A stretch of 64,000 bases of DNA from Onchidella celtica (Eukaryota > Mollusca > Gastropoda > Systellommatophora > Onchidiidae), in contig OZ007576.1 of the NCBI GenBank assembly GCA_963931925.1, positions 11,829,518 to 11,893,517 of the forward strand. The letters run 5' to 3'. The position numbers were made by a program, and so were the translations under genes. Under the pieces are notes generated by a model. The model searched no databases. It was given only the letters and a program-made list of their open reading frames with translations, and was not told the origin of the DNA. Below are positions 1 through 10,924 of this stretch, in pieces (position 1 is the first letter of the stretch; each line of letters opens with the position of its first letter).

Positions 1-1700
1 TTATTGAGTTATACCATCCTAGATTAGTTAGAATAATGGGGTAACCCGGGCAACAGAATAAACAAAATACAGGATTGAACAACAGCACAATCTCGAACAA
101 TTACAAGCGACCTATAACTTTCACACAGCAGGTGATTATATTTAATAATGGCCTAGTTCCTCTCAAAATCTGCAGTTAAATTTCCCACTGGTTTAAAACT
201 ACTGGCCTTGATAACCAAATTACTTCAGACTGCAGTCGCCATTTGTTTCCCACTGTGAAAGTGTGTACAGCTATAAACAGTTAGAAATGAAAGTGATTGC
301 CGGCGAATCATTGCCATTGGATTGTTGATCCGATGGTAAATTATGTGTAGTACTAGTACAGTTGTAGCAATCCAACCAAAGTCTCATAATGTTAATGCTT
401 TGTTTCATTATAATAATATGTATACATCAAACTGTGAAAGATCAACTGGATGTGAAGTATAAGTACACTAGTATGAATGCTACAGAATGTAAAAATACAT
501 TGTATTGTGTATTGTGTTTCAGAATCAGTATTACTGACTGTACAAAGATTTAATCTGTAATATCAGTTGCCAGTCCATTTGCATTCAGCTCAGTGACAGA
601 GTTTGTACTTTTCTGAACATTTGTCTTTTTTTTGCAGTGTAGTTGAAATCTGTTGTGGTAATGCAGATGTGACAAGTATCCTGCCTTTTCTCTCCTATAT
701 TCTCTCTTTCTACTTTGAGAGCTACTTTCATTTCTTTTCATCTGAACTTGTTCTGTTTTAAATGCATGTACTTTGTCACTCTGTCTCACATTATATAACA
801 TTAGTTTTAATGAAAACTAGTTTCTGTGACCATCTTCTTCTTCAGTCACCATTTCCCAGCCAGCATCCGTATGCAGTGTAGATTTGTATCGTAGGTTTGT
901 TAGGGTTTCTGTAGGTATGGATTTCCTACATCATATGGACAGTGGCATGATATCATAACCAGCGGATCTATATATCAGGACAGTGTCATTTCTGCGAGCA
1001 CACTAGAGGTTGATCCACTGTAGTCTGATTGATGCAGGGTTGCTGGCTTGTTGAAACACATTCAGTCAGTCAATGCTTCCGCCTTCTATCTCATTTTCAT
1101 CTTTTTGTCATACTTTTTTTTTCTGCTTTTCCTCTGATTTGTAATAGTTTCCAATTCCTAGATCATATCCCGGCTTGAGGTCGTTTGGTTTCTCAGTGGC
1201 CTCAGCCTAAAGCTGTTGGCCCCGATAGATCATATCCCTCTTTCTTTAATTCCTTTTAGTGAGTTTACAGCCCTGAGGTAGCTTTCATTCTTGACATTAT
1301 GCTCCCACTAATTAAATGTTTTGTCGATTTCCTGTCGCCTTTACTCTCTTTCTGCTTGTCTTGACTCATTTTTTCTTGTCTGTGCTACGTAATTATTTCA
1401 AGAATTGCATTTATAGTTTGAAACTTTGTCATAAACATGTTCACTGGATTATTTCTGAAGTATCTTTCACGTGGTCCTAAATTTCAGACTCCCCACTGTC
1501 CGTGATGAGAAATATGAAAAGGATTAATTTATAATCAATTCCTCCATGATTATTATGTTTAGTGCGTGTTAACACTTAGAAGACAAACTTCCAATTTAGT
1601 CATTCAGTTCTGAAGGATTTTAAAATAAATGTTGTGACATGATCAACTTGCAGATGGACTGACCAGTCATTGAGGTGGAGACAACTAACCAAATCAAGCA
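1..1700. other. Gene-free 5' flank of GLTP
   Basis: AT-rich sequence in which I see no conserved reading frame. It holds one interspersed-repeat copy near 890-1060 (listed separately). Just before the GLTP start there is an acceptor-like cttgcag at 1647-1653, so the last ~47 bases before the ATG may be a 5' UTR exon with a minimal upstream reading frame (ATG GAC TGA). No TATA box or promoter can be assigned with confidence. Confidence 0.4.
890..1060 (+). repeat. Interspersed repeat, copy 1 (unclassified)
   Basis: This stretch aligns by eye to 17960-18148. Shared blocks include gatttcctacatca, a taac(c/t)agc(a/g)ga(c/t)ct block, gtcatt(c/t)ctg(c/t)gagca and a terminal agggttgctggct. The terminal block also occurs alone at about 16143. 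The family looks like an old SINE or MITE of about 180 bp. No tRNA promoter boxes or terminal inverted repeats are evident, so I leave it unclassified. Confidence 0.45.
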
Positions 1701-4700
1701 ATGGCACAAGGAGAAATACCTAATGGTGAACTGTCAGTGAAACATTTCAGTGACAAAACTGCCTTTGGGACCATTCATAAATTTGATGAGATTAAAGATG
1801 ACAGGCTTATCAATACAGAGTCTTTCCTACAGGCTTGCACAGATTTGGTCAGTACAGAAGGTGAGAGTTCAAGTTCTTTTTTCGGATCATTTGCTGGGTG
1901 TAGAACCAAAGATTTAGTGTGCTTTGTTTTCTTCATCTTCTTCTTTAACCCTCGTCCCGCGTTGAGTGAACTCGTCCACGTAACGCCCCGTGCGGGGATA
2001 GCCAGCGGCCAGTCAGCCGATCGTTCGCGTGTTGCCGATAACCTCGGCAGTCGGGTCAATCGGATCCTTGTGAACACGTGCATCGCGTATACTTCAGGAT
2101 GCAATAACAACAATAGTGGTGGATAAATCGTAAGGGACCCCTATGATATTTGGATAAAGTACTTGTGATGATATGCAGTAAGTTTTATTGTGAAATGGAA
2201 GGCCCCAAATCAAGAATTTTCTGCATTTACAAGCCGTTTAACATAAGTTTTATCATTTTCCCAAGACCTCTGCGCTTTTTCTGTCCCTATGTCAGGCCAT
2301 TCAGGTGAACAAATTATTTTTTAAGCCATTCACTTAATTTACTAACCACATGTATCGTGACATTGCCTTCTCCCTCCTCTACTATGTAAAGCGTCCACTT
2401 ACTATAATGTTAGTTTTAGCGAGAGATATGATTTCCAGTTCCAGGGCGTAGAGCACATACATACTGAAAAGCGGTTTAATCAAAGGAACACAATATGTCT
2501 CTAATTACCACATCAAATAAAGACAACGACCAACAACAAAGTCGGTCATTTTCTCCTAGTTTTCCCTGATGAAAAACCTACAGACAGACGCCCTTATGCA
2601 GTATGCCCTAATATAACATCGGAATTCATAATTACAGACGTAGAACGGGGTCTCAAATACACACATGGCCCCTTTCTTCTCATTTCACGTGTAGACGACA
2701 ACCAGCATCAAAGTAAAAGTTTCCCCAAGATTTTCCCCAGTTCAAACTTCAGATCGTCAGTACTATTACATGAGTATGACGAATAGTTGCGAATAATTGC
2801 ATCGTAATAAACGTAATCGGACGATACCATTTTGTTAGATATAGTAGGGGTGACAGGATAGATAAACACGCGAAAATAGTGTGGAAAAAAAACGTGAAAA
2901 AACAACAACAACGACAGTCTTGGCAACCGAATAAACATAGCACGAGGCGCACCGTTGCTATACAAAAATGTGGCCTCCCGCAGGACCCGCGGTTAAGCGT
3001 GTTGGACAAAATAGTGGCCTCCCGTGTCTCGCATGTTGCGCGGGGAGGCCAATATAGTGGCCTCCCGCAGGACTAGGGTTAAGACCCTTGGGTACCATTC
3101 TTCTCAGTGTATAAAATTTTAGCTGTAAGATTCAATGAATCAGTCTGGTGCTTTGTTCAAGTCACAATCAACGTTTTCTTTAGATAGTGCCAGCCACTTG
3201 GACGAACACCATGTGCAGGTAGTCCTCAGCAGTAAAAGACTCATCAGATGAAGATTACAATTGTAATTTCATAATCTGTGAACAGTAGGCTTTTAAGGGA
3301 AAAAAGAAAAAACTCAGGCTTTATAACAGTTAGTAGTAATAAGGATGACCAAGATTGATTATGCCATGTGTGATGTATTATTTATTCAGTTCTTTGAATT
3401 AAAGCAATATTTTTGTCAGAGTTACAGATGAAGGGTGGAAAAATTAATGCTCAAGTGTAGACCAGGTCCTTATATTTCAGCATGGACACCTAGCTGAGCA
3501 GCATAGCATGGCTTGAATATCACATTATTCTTATTGTATATTTTCCTGTCTTTGTCTCAGGCCGCATTGGTGCCACTTTTGCAGCTCCAAAGAAGGATAT
3601 GATGGGGAACATAAAGGTGAAGAATTTAATCTGATTTTTTTTCCTTTGCGTGTCCATTCTATCAGGATTCCCGCTTCCTTGAAAACCTTGAATTTGGCCC
3701 CAGGGCGAAATGTCTTTGAAAAGTCTGAATTTGAAGGAAAATCTTGACACTCCTTGAAAAATAGTTGCATTTTTTCATCTTTCAACTAAATAGGGATAGT
3801 AGGTCTTAGCGATATTGGTCAATTAATTTTCATTCTTCAACATTAACCAGGAGCATTAGGTCTTTGCAATGCAGGTCAGTTAATTTTCATCTTTCAACAG
3901 TAAGTAACCAAGTCATAACTGGCCCGTAGGGAGACCAGATGCATAGACAGGATGTAAAAAAAAAAAAAATTATGCCAACTAATGATAAATATATATGTAG
4001 CATCCAAGCTTCATGATCTTTTAAAAAATCCTCTTGAAAACTCCTTAACATCTTCTAGAAAATAGCAATAGGTTTTGGGCCCAAACTCTATTTTGTGGAT
4101 AATTATGTAAAATGTTTGAGTGAGATAGTTTGATGGTCTAGTGATGGGTACTACAACTAAATTTTCTCTGCTGCCTGGCACACTGCACCATGTCAGCAAT
4201 CAGACCTACCAGTGCCTATTATGATGTAGTCTGTGAAATGTAGGGCCCTTTTATGGTGTTTTATACTGCATTTGTATTCTCTCTTATGGAAATCATAACT
4301 GTCTGATAGTTTCAGTTCACTTTTACATGGCATGGTGCTCCCTGCGGTGTCCCTGATCATGTATAAAATTGAAATGGTCATTTAGTTCATGGTTGCCAAA
4401 TAACACACACAAAAAAAGTTTATGTTGGTATTCTTTTAAAGTTACTTTCTGTGTGTCGTTTTTGTGTTTTCATTAAGACACAAACTGAGTTCCTGGTGGG
4501 TTTTTAAAGTTGTAAGAAATGAAGAAATAATCATTAATGAGTATGTTATATAATTTTATATAATTGTGCATTTCATAATAATTAGTGAATAAGCAATTGC
4601 TGCATCAGATTTGCATTGAAATCTTTGTATTTCAAGTATTTCATTTGTAAGCATTTCCAGACATGTGCAGATGAACTGCAGAGCAGAGAGTTTCCTTTGG

Positions 4701-7700
4701 TCGGTTACACTAATTAACATAGATACTGAATCTTGATTTCACTGTTGTACACTGATCATGAATTTTATCAAAGTTATCTGAATTCTTTACATTCATCGTA
4801 CATGGGACTGCATATTGATTTTAACTTATGGTTTGTGATTGAAAAGAAAAGAAAGTAAAACAAAAACTTGTCAAGTGTCAGCCTTTGTGACTACTTATTA
4901 CCATTTAGGCATCTTTGTAATAGTCATTTTGTTTCAAAACCCAATTTTTTAAGGCCAGGTGTTGAGATGATTTTGATTTTTTCCTTGGGAAACTGAGCAT
5001 TTTCACATTTTGGGATAAAGCTTAAAAAGACTAATTTATCAGTCCCACTTCAATACACTCTGACTTCATCTCCAGAAAATTCATGACCGCTACAAAACAA
5101 ACCCCAAACTTTATGTGACACTAAATGCAATATTTGAGGAAGATTCTCAAGCCAAAAAGAAGCCAACACATACAGTGACTGCTTGTATTTGGCTCAAGAG
5201 GTCAGTACATTTCACTGTTGTTCTCTGTTTGATGATTTCTTTTTTAAGATTTAGCATCTTTGCAAGCAATCTGTGATTTTGCTCACCATATCACCATATC
5301 GTGTTCTCTGTTTGATGATTTCTTTTTTAAGATTTAGCATCTTTGCAAGCAATCTGTGATTTTGCTCACCATATCACCATATCGTCACGGTCATTCCACA
5401 ATTGCCTGAATCATGTGTTGGTGATTTTTGAAAATCAAAGTAAACTGTTTACTTCGAATATAGGTAGAATGCGCATATCTGCCATCTTTAGTGTAAGGAC
5501 CCACACATCACCATGGCGATTGTGGCATTGATTTTGATTCGTTAGCTGATTTGCACTGCGAGCATTGGAGACGTCGTGAACCAACTGGCGGTGAGTTAAA
5601 AGTAGTTCACTACAGTAAATAATGGCACGTGTGTACATGTTCGATGGGAGATGTTCGGTCAATTCTTTCACTTCCTTTCCCTTGTTTACACGGATGGTAG
5701 GGAATCTTACCAGCTTGGAGCCATCCTTTCCACCCCTGTCATAACAATCAACTACAATGCAACCAGCAGGCATTTTAACCGCTTATACATACGGAAGTTA
5801 CACTAATCAGCTGATCCACCGGCCATCTTTGGTGTAGGAAGATCAAAACAAACACACTCTGTGACGTCATGCGCATTCTACCTATAGTGGTAGCTATTGT
5901 TTGGGGAGTGTAGTATTTTACGTAGAATGCTATAGGTGAACAGTGAACACAACGTTAGTACTTTCTCTTTTTGGCTTTGTAACCAGACAATGCTTCCCTA
6001 ATAACAGTCTAAAACGGTGATTTTGGTGGATGTATGTTTTCGTTTAAAAACTCAAAAGTCAACAAAACAAAACATTGCAACTGGTGAATGGTGCAATGTG
6101 ATTGTCTGATTAAGGTGAGCATTTCATGTCAAAACCTCGAAAACCTGACTCGGGTAATTGTGGAATGACCATGATGATATGATGGCAATGTCCAATATCT
6201 TTGTAAAATGTTTGTGCGTTGGTTAATATTATACACAAGCAGAATAGCTCAGCCTGCATCCATCTTATGAAAATTATGCTTTCCTCAGCATATTGATCCT
6301 CATTTTGTATGCCGTGATAATGAAATGCCATACTGAAAAGTCCTGCAAACTTTGAAAGATGATACTGGAAGAAGAAACTTTTTTTTTTGACAAAACGGAC
6401 AGAAACAGTTAAAGGTTTTAGACAATAAAAGGAGGAGGGGAAAAGATAGGGCTAACCTTGGAAATTTATCCTCACTGAACATAATGCAAATGTCTACTCA
6501 AAATTTCATTTATGTGTCACAACCCACATTTTCTTAAAATGAACTTAAGATGAATACAGTAATATGTTTCTAGCTTTTGTGGCTGTCTCAGAGTTTTCAG
6601 CAAAAGTTTTGCAACTTGTAATCTATAAAGATGTATAGAGTCATCAAATGATTTGGTTGGAAACATTGTCTGAGCTGTGGTGACATTGGTATTTTGGATA
6701 CAGTCACATTAACCCTCACCCTGTGCAGGGCGGCAATAGTCGGTATTGACTTGCAAGCGCTCACGCCGCACGGGCGGCAAAAGTCGGCCAGGTCAAGCTG
6801 ACCGCGCCACGCGTAAGCCGTATTTTCACGCGTCGGGTCACTGACCATTTTGAGACGTAACCACCGTGTTATTGTTCACTGTATCTCTTCTAAATCAAAC
6901 GCATTGTGACATGGACATGTTAACCAGTGAACCACTGGTCGGAATCACAAAGACTAAGCTTTCAAAGGCTCGCCCCACACTTTCGAAAGTTGTAACATCG
7001 ACATGCGAACTGTTGCTCAACAAATTTGCAATATATCTCATTTTCTCACAAGCTGACCACCATCTGGAGTTGTCTGTATCTAAGAACCAATCAGAAACAA
7101 GCTCTGAAATAATCTTTGCCCCAAATGCCCACATTGGTTTATTAGTATGTGTCAATCAGGATGAAACCATTTGTGTGGGGCTTGGGAGGGCGTGGCTTGT
7201 TATCATGCTTCGTTCTCACGAAAACTACAGCTGTCAGTTTGGAATCATAAGTCAGATCTGACTGACAGACTAAGGTTTTGCTGGTTAATTCATTATCAAG
7301 CATGATAAGGCATATGCGCATATCAGCGAATGTTTTCATACCGATCAATAAAAACCGAACCACGTGGACAGCGTATGTGGTCATTGTCTAGCGGCACGGG
7401 TCAGTGACCCCAGATAAGATTCTCCGTGAGTAAGGTCACTGACCGGGCAGCGGGCTTTACGGATAGCGCGCGGGGTATGGGTTAAGGAATGTGTGGGCTT
7501 TTCCAGACAGAAACAACTGAAGACATAAGGCTGTCACTGACCGTTTAAATAATTATATTGATTTGCATGCAGGTCACACGTTGTTTTCACCACAGCCGAC
7601 ATTTGTCTTCTCAGTTGGGGTATGCGGCAAACAAACCACAAGAAATCTGTATTTGGAAGGCCACACAATAGTAAAAATTAATGAGAAAACTTAATATCGA

Positions 7701-10596
7701 ATCTGATAAAGAAGAAAGTTTTTAGTCAGTAAGACCTAAAAAGTTAAGAATTGTAGAGAAGAAATGAATGCAGGCTGTTCAGATTTTATTTAATAATATC
7801 TCATTTCATTTCAGCTGATTTGCTTGGGGATGTACTTTGATTTTGTTCTTGTGAGTACGAGAGCAAAAACCAGGTAGTGCAAAATTCAGCCTAAGTTGAT
7901 ATGTAATTCTGTCTCCAGGGCTTTGGAGTTCTCACGAGCATTTATATCAGGGCTGTCTGCAGACTTTCACAGTAACGTACAGGATGAGAACCTGAGACAT
8001 TCGTTACTGAAAGCATACGAGGATACGTTGAAACAGCATCATGGACCAGTAGCACAGTTACTATTTTCTGTAAGTTATCCTAGGCGCACTAGCTGCTTGT
8101 GATCAGCCGTCTCGTGGCTGGTGGCATGACATCATTGAGTTTTTGTGAGCGCTCACTGGTTGGATGGTGACATGACATCGAGTTTTTATGAGCTCTGACT
8201 GGTTGGATGGGGACATGACATCATTGAGTTTTTGTGAGCTCTGCTGAGTAGTTGGATGATGGCATGACACCATTGAGTTTTTGTGAGCTCTGAGTAGTTG
8301 GATGGTGACATGACATCACTGAGTTTTTGTGAGCTCTGACCAGTTGGATGGTGACATCGTGTCATTGAGATTTTGTGAGCTATGAGTAGTTGGATGGTGA
8401 CATGACATCACTGAGTTTTTGTGAGCTCTGACCAGTTGGATGGTGACATCGTGTCATTGAGATTTTGTGAGCTCTGAGTAGTTGGATGGTGACATGACAT
8501 CACTGAGTTTTTGTGAGCTCTGACCAGTTGGATGGTGACATCGCATCATTGAGATTTTGTGAGCTCTGAGTAGGTGCATGGAGTGCAAGGTCTCATTGAA
8601 ATTCATAAGTTATGACATCAACATCCAACTAGTTCACCAATACAAGTTGCCTAGTGCATGCTGGGCCTTTGTGGCAGTTCCACAAATTCTCTGTGATTCT
8701 GAAATTTGAAAAGTTTTTAAAATCAACATTTTTAATGTGAGCTATATTCATGCTTACAACTGAGTTGAGTGATGAGTGGTACAGAAACTGCATTGACATC
8801 TTTTTTACTAGTTGTATTGCTGCAAGACTCTTGATCATGATGTGTGATCTATAGGTTGTATTTGATAATGAGTACAGTGTTCGTTCTCGCACAGCCCATC
8901 ATGTTTGTGTTCGTGTACTTACAGAAGAATATTCAGGCATATTTCATGTGCAGGGAATGTACAGAAAAGAGAAAGACTAAAAGCAAAAGAACTGCAATAT
9001 TTTATGAAAGCCATGTCTGTTTCTATGCCATTCTCTGATTCCTTACACCTTGTCTTAAAATTCGTCAGCTGTGTTGGCTGGCAACTGAAGATTTACAGTC
9101 AAGGTTGATCAGATTGAATTTGCTGGCCCAAAGGGTTCCCACAAGGATTGGGGACCTGTATAATGATGGTATCAGTTGTATGATATCTTTGGGCAGATAA
9201 CTTTGTCATGATGGTGAATTACTAGGGTAAACTCATGCTGACAGAGACTTATGCTGTCTTTTTCTGTTATTGAATGGAGATGTCAATGTGACAATAACTG
9301 AGAAGGGCAGCTTATATCATCTGAGCCATTCAGAATATGAAGCTAGGTTTCCTTATTATTGGCAATGTCGGACCCCACTTGTACTTCTCCCTGTCCATCA
9401 CCCCTTTTACATTACATTTGTTTTCTTTGCACTTAGTGTCAAAAAGATGAATTACAATGTGGTCAATTAACAACTTATTGGTACAGTATATAAATTATGT
9501 TTTAAAAAAAACTGCAGCTGCTGACATGCCAGTCTAAAGGCCCTATATGAAAATCTAGAATTTTTGGTGTAGCCAAGAAACTATAGATTCCTAGTTCAAA
9601 TTTGAGGTATTTGCAAAGTTTCGTATCTTACATGTCAGATGTTTCGTAGTGTATTTTTTAGTAACTAGTCATTCTCATCAGAATACTCTTGACAGAAATA
9701 TTTGGGTGTTAAGCCAATGAGAATATGATATTTCATCCTGTAAGTGATACACATTCTGTATAATTGTTATATTGAGTGACTTTTCTTCATACCTCTCAGA
9801 GTATAGCGAGGTTGATGCCATACAGAAAGGATGTGCTTAAAGCTTGGATGCTGCATGAAGACACAACTGTGGCTATGGTAAGATGAACACAGTTGTCATT
9901 TTGTTAAGTTACAGAAAACCATACAGAAATGTGTTAACTAAGTTGCTAAAAATCTGCTGTCCTACAGAGACTAACTTTTGATTAGGATATTGAGTAATAG
10001 ACGTGTAGATTTTTTTTTTGGAATGTTGTTACTTTAAAGCCTTTTGTGACTACAGACAACATAGAGATCTTTTCCTGACATACTCCTAACATTATAGCAG
10101 CAACAGCCTTTATTAATTATTCTTTTGGATTTTCTTTTCGTTACCTTCCTGTTTTTTTGTTGAAAGGGTAAAGGGCAGGTTTAGAGATTCGATAAGATTT
10201 AGGGTTGAGGATAAGGATGGGGTTAGGGACAGTACATATGCGTATGGGCCCTGAACGCAGAACGCTTGGGGTGCTTAAGTACTTATTACAACAGCCTTTT
10301 TTTGTATGTCAGAAATCCAGTATACTGTCTTCCTATCTTTAGGTGGCAGTGTCTGAGTATGGTCTGCATGCAGTTTAGAGACAGGGGTGGGGAAGAAAGC
10401 GAACTGGCATAGTTATATAATCCTAAGTATTTAACAGAATCTGTTAATTGCTAATATCTGATATTTCATTCATGTCTATCATTTACAGCTTTTTTCAGAC
10501 ATAGATTTATACCTAATCACATTCTCTGCTTGTGTGGATGCACTGGATGAACTGCTGAACTACTATGGACTCAATGCACAAGAAAAGGCAAAGTGA
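1701..10596 (+). CDS. GLTP: Glycolipid transfer protein (GLTP), six exons, complete
   Basis: Exons: 1701-1860, 3561-3616, 5076-5200, 7919-8069, 9800-9877 and 10489-10596. All introns are GT-AG, and the phases join without a shift to give 225 codons plus TGA. The family moves glycosphingolipids between membranes on the cytosolic side. The reading follows the GLTP all-helical fold end to end: FAAPKKDMMGNIK, then NPKLYVTLNAIFEE, TACIWLKRALEF, KAYEDTLKQHHG and a C-terminal helix. Residues that bind the sugar headgroup in the human protein are kept as D66, N70, K73, W111 and H155. The second tryptophan of the human protein, after the histidine-glycine, is replaced by proline (HGP). W111 argues for GLTP rather than the ceramide-1-phosphate branch, which has arginine in that region. 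Length is close to the usual ~209 residues, with an N-terminal extension of about 16. The first ATG of the exon is used. Introns 1, 3 and 4 contain transposons. Confidence 0.93.
1945..3082. mobile_element. piggyBac-like non-autonomous element 1 (intron 1 of GLTP)
   Basis: Bounded by TTAA at 1945-1948 and 3079-3082. The ends are inverted: left CCCTCGTCCCGCG, right (reverse complement) CCCTAGTCCTGCGGG. TTAA target duplication with CCCT-starting ends is the signature of piggyBac-type transposons. No transposase is visible in its 1.1 kb. The right subterminal block ggcctcccgcaggac occurs at about 2972 and again at 3058. Confidence 0.72.
3083..3560. other. Rest of GLTP intron 1
   Basis: AT-rich intron sequence with no repeat or reading frame that I can support. 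It ends in a pyrimidine-rich tract and ctcag acceptor at 3560. Confidence 0.5.
3617..5075. other. GLTP intron 2
   Basis: 1.46 kb of AT-rich intron. The only feature seen is an A-rich run near 3956-3970. The acceptor is tccag at 5071-5075. Confidence 0.6.
5220..5385 (+). repeat. Perfect 83-bp tandem duplication
   Basis: The block starting gttctctgtttgatgattt at 5220 is repeated without a mismatch at 5303, giving two 83-bp units (5220-5302 and 5303-5385). The second unit ends inside the left terminal repeat of the MITE that follows. It lies just inside intron 3, 19 bases after the donor. Confidence 0.9.
5435..5773 (-). pseudogene. THAP-type zinc finger N-terminal fragment
   Basis: The frame opens MPAGCIVVDCYDRGG and continues through LVRFPTIRVNKGKE. 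This is the beginning of a THAP domain: Met-Pro, C-x4-C at residues 5 and 10, then the Phe-Pro step. The expected downstream tryptophan, second Cys-x2-His and AVPTIF-like end are absent, so the DNA-binding domain is incomplete. After about residue 40 the frame has no similarity that I recognise. THAP domains sit at the N-terminus of P-element-type transposases and of THAP genes. A copy at 39632-39730 has the same start and an earlier stop. The fragment lies antisense in GLTP intron 3. Confidence 0.6.
5459..5886 (-). mobile_element. Nested short element carrying a THAP start, copy 1
   Basis: Inverted termini tataggtagaatgcgcat at both ends, about 428 bp apart. On the minus strand, the 5' end holds a perfect CRE-type palindrome TGACGTCA (5862-5869), then the THAP reading frame from 5773. 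The same layout recurs at 39417-39844. I read it as an internally deleted P-type (THAP transposase) element that keeps its promoter and first coding segment. Confidence 0.6.
6709..7485. mobile_element. piggyBac-like non-autonomous element 2 (intron 3 of GLTP)
   Basis: TTAA at 6709-6712 and 7482-7485. The left end reads CCCTCACCCTGTGC, and the right end (reverse complement) CCCATACCCCGCGC. The first ~140 and last ~110 bases are GC-rich and carry a repeated gtca(c/g)tgacc motif in both orientations. There is no transposase, and the translations inside are not conserved. Confidence 0.65.
8078..8662. mobile_element. MITE with internal satellite (intron 4 of GLTP)
   Basis: The left flank (cgcactagctgcttgtgatc...) and the reverse complement of the right flank (tgcactaggcaacttgtatt...) are inverted versions of each other for about 50 bp and enclose the minisatellite. 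The terminal pattern resembles the hairpin element at 35205-35368 (both contain agttggatg(g/t)tgatgtca). It starts only ~10 bases after the exon 4 donor. Confidence 0.5.
8128..8582 (+). repeat. 46-bp minisatellite, about 10 units
   Basis: The unit runs from catgacatcattgag through tttttgtgagctctga to gttggatggtga. I count about ten units, all near 46 bp. The last six alternate strictly between a form with catgacatcactgag...gaccagttgg and one with catcgtgtcattgag...gagtagttgg, so the current repeat is a 92-bp dimer. It lies in GLTP intron 4. Confidence 0.85.
8663..9799. other. Rest of GLTP intron 4
   Basis: Ordinary AT-rich intron sequence. Short open frames here have no recognisable similarity. 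Confidence 0.5.
9878..10488. other. GLTP intron 5
   Basis: About 0.6 kb of AT-rich intron ending in atttacag. No repeat or RNA gene was recognised. Confidence 0.6.
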
Positions 10597-10887
10597 CGGC
10601 TGCTTGAGTAGTTGTAGCATTTTTACAGAAGGTTGAGCATAGACAGGAATTTAGTTCATGTCTAAGATGGAATGAACACAGATTTTATGCATTTGTAATT
10701 TAACATCATGAAATTTGTGTGGTAACGTACAGTGATAAATGAACAATATTTGATGAAGAAAATGGTGGCATATCTATGGTAAAGTATTAGTGAATGCTTT
10801 GTTTGTGAAGTGAATGAGTCATGGATTAAACCAGGATTTTCTAGAGATTTGTGCCATGTCAATGAGTCTGTAATGAATAGTTAGATC

Positions 10888-10893
10888 AATAAA
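10888..10893 (+). terminator. GLTP polyadenylation signal
   Basis: First canonical AATAAA after the GLTP stop, 292 bases downstream of TGA. It implies a short 3' UTR that ends just before the non-LTR element tail at 10925. Confidence 0.6.
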
Positions 10894-10924
10894 AGGACCC
10901 AAAGTACAAAATTGAGCAATAGGC

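Larger units (their letters stand above)
5377..6185. mobile_element. MITE with ~30-bp terminal inverted repeats, host of a nested element
   Basis: The left end reads ccatatcgtcacggtcattc and the reverse complement of the right end reads catatcatcatggtcattcc. Both continue into cacaatt(g/a)cc, giving an inverted repeat of about 30 bp. The internal part is interrupted by a second element at 5459-5886. No target duplication could be fixed because the left flank is part of the 83-bp duplication. Confidence 0.65.

Noticed and set aside
1861..2126. Continuation of GLTP exon 1 frame past 1860
   Set aside because: A consensus donor gtgag at 1861 and in-phase homology in the exon at 3561 show that this is intron read-through into a transposon.
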